NCBI GenBank assembly: GCA_002926195.1
Contig: MZXQ01000040.1
Coordinates: forward strand, 7,910-13,578
Length of the DNA stretch: 5,669 nucleotides
Source: Candidatus Methanomarinus sp. HR1
Lineage (GTDB): Archaea; Halobacteriota; Methanosarcinia; Methanosarcinales; Methanocomedenaceae
Direction of reading: 5' to 3'
The notes below the pieces were generated by a model. That model was not told where the DNA came from, ran no database searches, and was given only the letters and a program-made list of their open reading frames with translations. The stretch's first letter is position 1, and each line of letters starts with the position of its first letter. This document shows, piece by piece, positions 1-5,590 of the stretch. A program made the position numbers and the translations under genes.

Positions 1-37
1 GAAGATTAGAAGATTCGCAAATCTTCGCCTGAAGATT
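1..37. repeat. GAAGATT direct/inverted repeat cluster forming two alternative hairpins
   Basis: The 7-mer GAAGATT occurs directly at 1-7, 9-15 and 31-37, and its exact reverse complement AATCTTC lies at 20-26. The inverted copy can pair with 9-15 (7 bp, loop CGCA) or with 31-37 (7 bp, loop GCCT), so the two hairpins exclude each other. No T-run follows on the + strand, only an A-run at 38-43, so it is not a classical + strand terminator. Frame 2 is open through this stretch to a TGA at 44-46 and would end in KIRRFANLRLKIKK. It may therefore be the 3' end of an upstream ORF or the edge of a dispersed repeat cut by the window. The repeat structure is certain; its role is unknown. Confidence 0.6.
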
Positions 38-111
38 AAAAAATGAGAAGCATTTTCGATATAAGTTATACCTGATATACTAAGACAAATAATAAATTAC
101 ATATAATTCAT

Positions 112-123
112 AAAGTATATATT
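112..123 (+). promoter_or_regulatory. Candidate archaeal promoter (purine-rich BRE-like plus TATA box) for the three-gene operon
   Basis: The leader before the first gene (about 47-183) is extremely AT-rich and shows no ORF or RNA gene. AAAG followed by TATATATT (116-123) resembles a BRE/TATA pair. Transcription would start about 25 nt downstream, near 145, leaving a leader of about 40 nt that includes the Shine-Dalgarno at 170-175. A second TATA-like stretch lies at 135-149, and ATTGATA is repeated at 121-127 and 132-138, 11 bp apart. Because the region is AT-rich, the exact box is uncertain. Confidence 0.3.
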
Positions 124-169
124 GATAAATAATTGATATAATGTATATTCACAAGACCATTAAGAAAAT

Positions 170-175
170 AGGGGA
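170..175 (+). promoter_or_regulatory. Shine-Dalgarno AGGGGA supporting a TTG start
   Basis: AGGGGA sits 8 nt before the TTG at 184. AGGGG can pair with the anti-SD UCCUCC through one G-U wobble. The same ATAGGGGA octamer recurs at 1445-1452 before the second gene. This supports the TTG as the true start, and the start also gives a complete signal peptide. Confidence 0.65.
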
Positions 176-183
176 TTTCCATA

Positions 184-1437
184 TTGAAGACTTATCATAT
201 AGTAAAATGCGGCTTGATCTTAATATTTATACTGATTTTATCTACCGGTACTGCAAGTGCATTCAATATATATGATGAAGAAATATACAAGGGAGACGGT
301 TACCAGATCAATAATTATTTTATTGAAGTATTTAATATTATATCACATGAGGATAGCCGTTTATTAACAATTAATATGTATCAATTGAAATCCGATGGTA
401 CTTATGAGGAATTAGATGTCAAACGTGAAACAAATGTAAACAATAAATTAACTAAACATAAATACCAGAGTGATATAGTTGAAATAATCGTAATGGAGAA
501 GAACTGTACATCTACATATGCTACTGTGGATATCACTACATCAGGTATAAAGGTAGTATATAATCAACCTGTAAAAGGAGGCCTTTCAAGTGCCAAATTT
601 ATAGGTGAACCTTCACTTTTACTCACAAAAGAGGTAGATAAAACCAATGTCGAGATAGGAGATACCATCAGAGTGACCATCAAAGCAAAGAATGTAGGAA
701 GTGGTCCGGCAAAAGGAATTACCATTGATCATGGTATCACTCCGGGTTTTACTTTCAAATCTGCTATCTATACTACATATCCCGAGGAATTGGCTGCGGG
801 TAATCCGGATTATACGCAGATGTATATCTATGAGATGGAAGCCGCCCAGAGCGGTACTGTGACTCTTACTCCTGCAATTGCCACTTATTATTGTTCTACA
901 TATGATAGTGAATATTCCTCTAATTCAAATAGCCCTGTGGTCACAGTAGCCCAGGAAGCTGTTGAAACTTCTGTTCTTGAACTTACAGTCACACCTCATA
1001 AGACAGAATTACAACGAGGTAATAAAGTTACCTTTACTGTATCTCTTAGAAATATTAAGGATATACCTGCTACAACTGTCAGGTTAGATATGATATACCC
1101 ATATAACCTGACATATGAATCAGGATGTGAGGATATCAAGATCATTGATAACAAACCAGTCATCCAGAAAAGCATTTATGAAGCCAGGTATGAGGACGAA
1201 TATGATTATACTTTTTTAGCCAATGAAGTGGGGATATATAATATTACAGCAAAAGTATCATATAATGATGGTGCAAATAATATTATTAATGAAACAACTT
1301 CAGATATGATCTATGTTACAGAAGGAAAATATGATTTTTTAAAAGAATATCCACTTTATGTTTATATCATACCGATCATTATAATTGCCGCTATAGCCGG
1401 ATGGATATTCTGGAGAAGAAATCAGTTCAAGATGTAG
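184..1437 (+). CDS. Secreted, single-pass membrane-anchored protein with CARDB/DUF11-like repeats (COG1361-like)
   Basis: This 417-residue protein is probably displayed outside the cell and held by one C-terminal helix. Residues 1-26 form a signal peptide (basic start, hydrophobic core 10-20, likely cleavage after A-S-A at 24-26). Residues about 33-130 form a beta-rich domain like the N-terminal unit of archaeal S-layer-related proteins. Two Ig-like modules follow, about 144-256 and 264-378. Each opens with the CARDB/DUF11 pattern: 'VDKTNVEIGDTIRVTIKAKN' at 151-170 and 'TPHKTELQRGNKVTFTVSLRN' region at about 270-290. Residues about 389-409 are a transmembrane helix ending in a short basic tail (RRNQFKM), which predicts an outside N-terminus. 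Sequons at N107, N308, N353 and N369 allow archaeal N-glycosylation. Translation starts at TTG behind AGGGGA. The CetZ-like gene follows after 22 nt, so co-transcription is likely. Such folds mediate adhesion or assembly, and no enzymatic motif is visible. The specific function is unknown; an envelope partner for the GTPase is inference. Confidence 0.8.
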   Translation: MKTYHIVKCGLILIFILILSTGTASAFNIYDEEIYKGDGYQINNYFIEVFNIISHEDSRLLTINMYQLKSDGTYEELDVKRETNVNNKLTKHKYQSDIVEIIVMEKNCTSTYATVDITTSGIKVVYNQPVKGGLSSAKFIGEPSLLLTKEVDKTNVEIGDTIRVTIKAKNVGSGPAKGITIDHGITPGFTFKSAIYTTYPEELAAGNPDYTQMYIYEMEAAQSGTVTLTPAIATYYCSTYDSEYSSNSNSPVVTVAQEAVETSVLELTVTPHKTELQRGNKVTFTVSLRNIKDIPATTVRLDMIYPYNLTYESGCEDIKIIDNKPVIQKSIYEARYEDEYDYTFLANEVGIYNITAKVSYNDGANNIINETTSDMIYVTEGKYDFLKEYPLYVYIIPIIIIAAIAGWIFWRRNQFKM

Positions 1438-1446
1438 AACAAATAT

Positions 1447-1452
1447 AGGGGA
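1447..1452 (+). promoter_or_regulatory. Shine-Dalgarno AGGGGA deciding the TTG start of the CetZ-like gene
   Basis: AGGGGA ends 7 nt before the TTG at 1460. A second TTG follows directly at 1463 but is one codon closer; the first gives the better spacing. Starting here keeps the first beta strand (LNILIIGAG), which the tubulin fold needs. No ATG is available near this position in frame. Confidence 0.65.
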
Positions 1453-1459
1453 AGATAAA

Positions 1460-2563
1460 TTGTTGAATATTCTAATTATCGGAGCCGGGCAGTGTGGTAA
1501 CAGGATACTTGATTCAATCAATAACAAAGCGTTTGGCGGTGGAAGATTCTCGAAATATTATTCCAAACAGAAATTTCCATCCCGTGTTGAGACCATTGCT
1601 GTCAATACAGCTATTAATGACCTTAAAGAAATGCAATATACCAAAGCAAAGGATAGATTACATATCCCTCACTTGCATGGTGTCGGTGCAAACCGGATTA
1701 TAGGTAAACAATGCTTTATTGATAATAAGGATCTGATCATGAGAACGATCAAAGAGAGAGGAGATTTTGATGTAGCATTCGTTATTACCTCTTCCTCAGG
1801 AGGGACAGGATCATCATTCAGTCCACCGCTGATCGAGGAATTAAAGAATACATATGACTTTCCTGTTTACGGTGTTGTTATTTTGCCATTCAGGGAAGAA
1901 GGGACTATATATCTCCAGAACACTGCTTTTTGTCTAAAGGAAATGCATAACAGTGGAGTTGATGGGATAATCCTGGGTGATAACCAGTTCTTAAAATATG
2001 CAGGGACAGATATTCAGAGTGCATATGATGGTATCAACTCAATGGTAGCAGAGAGGATATTGTTCTTACTTGAAGCTCTGGATAGTGAGATGATGATGGT
2101 CACAGACCTTGGTGATTTCAAAACAGTTATGTCAGGCGGGGCTGGTATTGCCACTATAGGATTTGCTAAAGGTGATGGAACTAATTCTATTAAGTCAATT
2201 ATTCAACAGAGCCTTTCTCCCAACGGTTTATTGTTCTCATCAAATATATATGAAGAAGGCAGCAGAGCGATGATCATTCTTCGTGGTGATAGAAAATATT
2301 TAAATATTGATGACATCTCAAGTCAGATAGATAAATTATCATCCCATATTGGTCATGTGTTCAAAGGAGTTATTATTCGAAATGGAGAAATCCCGAAAAT
2401 ACTATCTGTTGTAACACTGGAAACTACTGTGGAACTTGATAACCTATATACCCTTGCAGTAGAAGCTATTCAAATGGAAAAGGAAAAACATGATAGAATG
2501 GCATTAGAAAAAGAAACCGGCGCAGCCTTTTCAAAAATTGACGGATTGGAACCTCAATATTAA
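1460..2563 (+). CDS. CetZ-type tubulin/FtsZ-superfamily GTPase, divergent
   Basis: A 367-residue tubulin-superfamily protein, expected to bind GTP and form cytoplasmic filaments; known CetZ proteins affect archaeal cell shape and motility. Visible elements are: strand S1 and T1 loop GAGQCGN (8-14); a basic H1-S2 insert (about 25-42); HGVGAN (73-78); T4 loop SSSGGTGSS (111-119); VYGVVILPFREEG (136-148), matching the CetZ pattern VYGxxILPxxxEG; the nucleotide-contacting region AYDGIN (188-193); and T7 with D216 and D219 (DLGDFKTV), the acidic positions used to hydrolyse GTP of the neighbouring subunit. The C-terminus GLEPQY resembles the conserved LEPxF/W tail of CetZ. Canonical T4 is GGGTGSG, so here the first and last glycines are serines, while T1 reads like eukaryotic tubulin. 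Length is normal for CetZ/FtsZ and there is no transmembrane segment. It lies 22 nt after the envelope protein gene and 15 nt before the exchanger. Superfamily is secure; CetZ rather than FtsZ rests on the tail and mid-domain motifs. The cellular role is unknown. Confidence 0.88.
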   Translation: MLNILIIGAGQCGNRILDSINNKAFGGGRFSKYYSKQKFPSRVETIAVNTAINDLKEMQYTKAKDRLHIPHLHGVGANRIIGKQCFIDNKDLIMRTIKERGDFDVAFVITSSSGGTGSSFSPPLIEELKNTYDFPVYGVVILPFREEGTIYLQNTAFCLKEMHNSGVDGIILGDNQFLKYAGTDIQSAYDGINSMVAERILFLLEALDSEMMMVTDLGDFKTVMSGGAGIATIGFAKGDGTNSIKSIIQQSLSPNGLLFSSNIYEEGSRAMIILRGDRKYLNIDDISSQIDKLSSHIGHVFKGVIIRNGEIPKILSVVTLETTVELDNLYTLAVEAIQMEKEKHDRMALEKETGAAFSKIDGLEPQY

Positions 2564-2578
2564 TTATAACCTGAAACA

Positions 2579-3502
2579 TTGATATCTGATATATTAATTT
2601 TTGTCATCTCATTAGTTGTCCTGATTTTTTCCAGCGAAATATTTACTGTGAATGCAGTAAAATTGGCCAGATCAATGGGTGTATCACAATTTTTCATTGG
2701 TAGTACTATAATAGGTATAGGGACTTCACTGCCTGAGATACTGGTTACAGATTATGCATCATTTAAGGGAGAAAGTGGAATTGTCCTGGGTAACGTACTT
2801 GGCTCAAATGTCACTAATATTGCCCTTGTACTTGGCCTTGCGATTTTTTTAAAAAGCACGGTTGTCACTAATGATAATCTGCTAAAAGATAGTATTATTC
2901 ATTTTCTTGTGCTGTTTACAGGATGTCTCATCATACTAAGCGGCAATAGCGTGACCAGGATTGAAGGTATGTTCCTGATCGGAATGTATTTTTTATATGT
3001 TTATTATCTATTAAAAACTCACAGGATACAGAACGGTGGTGATAATGATAGTAAAAGTACGTTCAACATACGGATTGTGACTTATACCATTCTCGGACTG
3101 GTGGGGGTTATTGGCGGAAGCAAATTATTAGTTGATTCGGCTGTTATTATAGCCAGCGAGATGGGTATATCCAATATGGTTATCGGTCTTACTATTATAG
3201 CTTTGGGTACATCCCTTCCTGAACTGGCAGTATCTGTATCTGCTGCAAAGCGGGGTTTTATAATGTTAATCTTTGGTAATATCATAGGATCTAATATCAC
3301 TAATATGAACCTGGCAACAGGAACTGCTTCTGTGATCAATGAAGTGACAGTTGATAATATTAATTTGATCAAGTTTAATATTATATACTTGCTACTGCTA
3401 TCAGCTATATTAATTATTATTGTTAAAAAAGGGGTTATTTCTCGCTGGTGGGGAGGGTTATATCTGTTGATGTATGGATTTTTCATAATATATAATCTGT
3501 AA
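2579..3502 (+). CDS. Calcium/sodium (cation) antiporter, CaCA family (YrbG/NCX_Mj-like)
   Basis: A 307-residue polytopic membrane protein that likely exchanges Ca2+ (or another cation) for Na+ or H+. It has the two inverted alpha repeats of the CaCA family. Alpha-1 (about 44-86) contains GIGTSLPEI with E53 and GNVLGSNVTNI with N80. Alpha-2 (about 207-247) contains ALGTSLPELAVS with E215 and GNIIGSNITNM with N242. The two glutamates and first asparagine correspond to the Ca2+ ligands known from the Methanocaldococcus exchanger; the fourth ligand, Asp there, is Asn here, as in many YrbG-like members. Roughly ten helices are visible, with a hydrophilic loop at about 147-163 splitting the halves. 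Between KRG and GN in alpha-2, the usual polar 'EPDLAL'-type stretch is FIMLIF. Length is typical. The TTG start lacks a clear Shine-Dalgarno but is needed to include helix 1; only 15 nt separate it from the CetZ-like stop, suggesting translational dependence. The family is clear; ion specificity cannot be read from sequence. Confidence 0.9.
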   Translation: MISDILIFVISLVVLIFSSEIFTVNAVKLARSMGVSQFFIGSTIIGIGTSLPEILVTDYASFKGESGIVLGNVLGSNVTNIALVLGLAIFLKSTVVTNDNLLKDSIIHFLVLFTGCLIILSGNSVTRIEGMFLIGMYFLYVYYLLKTHRIQNGGDNDSKSTFNIRIVTYTILGLVGVIGGSKLLVDSAVIIASEMGISNMVIGLTIIALGTSLPELAVSVSAAKRGFIMLIFGNIIGSNITNMNLATGTASVINEVTVDNINLIKFNIIYLLLLSAILIIIVKKGVISRWWGGLYLLMYGFFIIYNL

Positions 3503-3533
3503 GATTGTATGAAAGAACCATATTAAATAGAAC

Positions 3534-3562
3534 AAAATCCTCGCTATCGCTCGGATTTTTTT
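3534..3562 (+). terminator. Hairpin plus T-run terminator after the three-gene operon
   Basis: AAAATCC (3534-3540) and GGATTTT (3553-3559) form a 7-bp stem around a 12-nt loop, TCGCTATCGCTC. An uninterrupted run of seven T (3556-3562) forms its 3' edge. It lies 31 nt after the exchanger stop. T-rich 3' ends terminate archaeal transcription even without a strong stem, so termination here is plausible and would separate the operon from the downstream antiporter. Confidence 0.6.
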
Positions 3563-3564
3563 GG

Positions 3565-3589
3565 GTATATAATCCTATAGATTATATAC
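3565..3589. promoter_or_regulatory. Perfect 25-bp dyad (10-bp arms, 5-bp spacer) overlapping the antiporter promoter: candidate operator
   Basis: GTATATAATC (3565-3574) and GATTATATAC (3580-3589) are exact reverse complements separated by CTATA. The right arm contains the probable TATA box, and the centre covers the position where TFB would contact the BRE. A dimeric regulator bound here would compete with TBP/TFB. The symmetry is directly visible; the operator role is inferred. A short RNA hairpin is less likely because the element lies upstream of the expected transcription start. Confidence 0.5.
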
Positions 3590-3591
3590 TA
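3582..3591 (+). promoter_or_regulatory. TATA box for the CPA2 antiporter, spaced for leaderless transcription
   Basis: TTATATACTA is centred about 27 bp upstream of the ATG at 3614, the standard TATA-to-start distance in archaea. No Shine-Dalgarno is present between them (AAATAAAAGTTTTAGTATTAT). Together these suggest transcription starts at or within a few bases of the ATG. Confidence 0.5.
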
Positions 3592-3613
3592 TAAATAAAA
3601 GTTTTAGTATTAT

Positions 3614-5590
3614 ATGGAAATTCCCTTACTAAAGGACATCGTCATTATATTTGGATTATCGATTGTCGTTATCCTACTATTCCACAAAATTCGAGTGCCA
3701 ACAATAATAGGTTTTCTCCTTACCGGTATGCTGGCAGGGCCTTATGGATTGAAATTAATAGACTCAATCCATGGAGTTGAATTGTTAGCTGAAGTCGGGG
3801 TAGTGCTGTTACTTTTTACTATCGGGATAGAGTTCTCAGTTAAAAACCTGATACAAATAAGAAAGTCGGTCCTGATGGGGGGCTCACTTCAAGTGTTTCT
3901 AACCACCCTGAGTATTTTTTTCATAGCCATGCTCCTTGATCTTTCCTTTGCTGAAGCGGTCTTTGCAGGATTTCTCGTAGCTCTTAGCAGTACAGCTATT
4001 GTTCTTAAAATAATCCAACAACAAGCACAAGTTGATACACCTCATGGAAGTACTACTCTTGGTATTTTGATTTTCCAGGATATCATTATTGTTCCGATGA
4101 TATTAGTTACGCCTATACTTGCCGGAGCAACAGAAAATGTAGGTGGATCCCTTCTAGTTCTTGCGGCTAAAGGAATTGGTATTATAGGATTAATGATCAT
4201 CAGCGCCAAGTGGATTGTACCATATATATTATTCCATATTGCACAAACGAGAAGTCGGGAACTCTTTTTATTAAGCATTATATTAATTTGCCTTTCTGTG
4301 GCGTGGATAACTTCCAGTGCAGGTCTTTCTCTTGCCCTTGGAGCATTTTTAGCAGGATTGATCATTTCAGAATCTGAATATAGTCATCAGACACTGGGGG
4401 ATATCCTCCCTTTCAGGGATGTCTTTATGAGCTTCTTTTTTATTTCAATTGGTATGCTGCTGGATGTGGATTTTCTATTCCAGCATCCAGTCACAATTGT
4501 ACTGGTCGCTATAGGTATTATATTGTTAAAATCTATTATTGCCGGTTCTGTTACCCTTTTAATGGGATTTCCACTTCGTATCGGGATTCTTGTTGGTCTT
4601 GCACTCTGCCAGGTTGGTGAATTCTCTTTTATTTTATCCAGGACCGGTGTTGAATATGGTTTACTTGATGGATTTATTTACCAGATGTTTTTGACTTCTT
4701 CTGTGCTTACCATGGCAGCGACACCATTCATTATAACCCTTGCACCACGTTTAGCTGATGGTATCCTGAAGTTGCCACTGCCAAAAAGATTAATATCAGG
4801 TTATTATTCTTATACCCGGATAAAGGTTGAAGTTAAAAAAGATCACCTGATTATTATCGGCTTTGGTGTAAATGGTAGAAATGTAGCACGAGCTGCCAGA
4901 GCAGCAGGTATCTCATATGTTATCATTGAAATGAACCCTGAGACCGTTAGAAGCGAACATGCACATGGTGAGCCAATATATTATGGAGATGCAACCCATG
5001 AAGCTGTACTTGCGCACGCGAATATCAAAGATGCGAGAATTGGTTTAATTGCCATTAATGACCCGGCAGCAACCCGTAGAATTACCGAGGTATTTCGAAG
5101 ACTTAATCCGAAAATACATTTGATCGTACGAACTCGCTTTCTCCAGGAAATGGAGCCTCTGTATGAATTAGGAGCTGACCAGGTGATTCCTGAAGAATTC
5201 GAGACATCTGTAGAACTCTTTTCCCGTGTTCTGGCATATTATCTAATACCCAGGGAGGAAATTGAAAAACTGGTCTTCGAAATACGGTCAGATGGATATG
5301 AAATGTTTAGAAGTCTTTCAAAGGAATCGACTTCTTTTTCGAATTTATCATGTCAATTACCTGATGTTGAGATAGTTACTTATAAAGTATCCGGAAAATC
5401 ACCTGTAGTCAATAAAACGTTATCTGATATTGATCTTAGAAAAAAATATGGTGTTACGTTGTTGGTAATACGCCGCGATTCGCAAATAATATCAAATCCT
5501 GATGGAAGTGAGCAGCTTTATTCAGGTGATGTGCTAATTGTGCTTGGACAACCGGAAAAAAATGCTTTGGCTATGGGGTTATTTCAGTGA
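3614..5590 (+). CDS. KefB/KefC-type CPA2 cation:proton antiporter with TrkA-N and TrkA-C domains
   Basis: A 658-residue membrane protein likely exchanging K+ or Na+ for H+ to adjust cytoplasmic pH and ions. Residues about 5-385 form the CPA2 Na+/H+ exchanger domain of some 12-13 helices. Visible landmarks are RVPTIIGFLLTGMLAGPYGL (27-46), SSTAIVLKII (125-134) in the discontinuous helix, FQDIIIVPM (154-162) with the Q155-D156 pair of the Kef group, and ISIGMLLD (277-284). Residues about 408-525 form a TrkA-N Rossmann domain with GFGVNGRNVARA (416-427), E439 after the second strand as in NAD(H)-binding forms, and GDAT (458-461). Residues about 575-655 form a TrkA-C (RCK-C) domain ending SGDVLIVLGQPE. 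All three domains are intact and the length is family-typical. The Rossmann site suggests gating by a nucleotide such as NAD(H). It has its own promoter after a terminator, starts at ATG without a Shine-Dalgarno, and its TGA overlaps a following GTG. A kef symbol is withheld because the substrate, and any glutathione control as in E. coli, are not evident. Confidence 0.92.
   Translation: MEIPLLKDIVIIFGLSIVVILLFHKIRVPTIIGFLLTGMLAGPYGLKLIDSIHGVELLAEVGVVLLLFTIGIEFSVKNLIQIRKSVLMGGSLQVFLTTLSIFFIAMLLDLSFAEAVFAGFLVALSSTAIVLKIIQQQAQVDTPHGSTTLGILIFQDIIIVPMILVTPILAGATENVGGSLLVLAAKGIGIIGLMIISAKWIVPYILFHIAQTRSRELFLLSIILICLSVAWITSSAGLSLALGAFLAGLIISESEYSHQTLGDILPFRDVFMSFFFISIGMLLDVDFLFQHPVTIVLVAIGIILLKSIIAGSVTLLMGFPLRIGILVGLALCQVGEFSFILSRTGVEYGLLDGFIYQMFLTSSVLTMAATPFIITLAPRLADGILKLPLPKRLISGYYSYTRIKVEVKKDHLIIIGFGVNGRNVARAARAAGISYVIIEMNPETVRSEHAHGEPIYYGDATHEAVLAHANIKDARIGLIAINDPAATRRITEVFRRLNPKIHLIVRTRFLQEMEPLYELGADQVIPEEFETSVELFSRVLAYYLIPREEIEKLVFEIRSDGYEMFRSLSKESTSFSNLSCQLPDVEIVTYKVSGKSPVVNKTLSDIDLRKKYGVTLLVIRRDSQIISNPDGSEQLYSGDVLIVLGQPEKNALAMGLFQ
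5575..5579 (+). promoter_or_regulatory. Shine-Dalgarno-like GGGGT before the overlapping GTG start
   Basis: GGGGT lies inside the last codons of the antiporter gene, with 8 nt between GGGG and the GTG at 5587. This matches the spacing of the GGGG elements before the TTG starts at 184 and 1460, and supports initiation at the GTGA overlap. Confidence 0.4.

Noticed and set aside
1..46. Calling a partial CDS ending at 46 (KIRRFANLRLKIKK)
   Set aside because: Only 14 codons are visible, they lie wholly within a repeat, and the peptide shows no family signal, so a gene call is not supported.
121..138. ATTGATA direct repeat (121-127 and 132-138) as an operator
   Set aside because: The 11-bp spacing is suggestive, but a 7-mer repeat in DNA this AT-rich is easily chance; mentioned only in the promoter entry.
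1339..1527. 62-codon minus-strand open frame spanning the junction of the first two genes
   Set aside because: It covers the coding ends of both flanking genes and shows no family feature.
1494..1703. 69-codon + strand open frame inside the CetZ-like gene
   Set aside because: It lies in another frame within a gene with clear family motifs and has no recognisable domain of its own.
1460..2563. Assignment to the FtsZl-1 (Tubulin_2) membrane-remodelling system
   Set aside because: That system, as described, comes with von Willebrand A, GTPase and OmpA-type partners and usually longer proteins. Here the protein is of plain CetZ/FtsZ length, has a CetZ-like tail, and has none of those neighbours.
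3082..3486. 134-codon minus-strand open frame opposite the exchanger gene
   Set aside because: It is the antisense shadow of a conserved membrane-protein gene; its residues mirror the alpha-2 repeat and no promoter or Shine-Dalgarno supports it.
4042..4365. 107-codon minus-strand open frame opposite the antiporter gene
   Set aside because: Antisense to intact transmembrane segments of the CPA2 domain, with no independent support.
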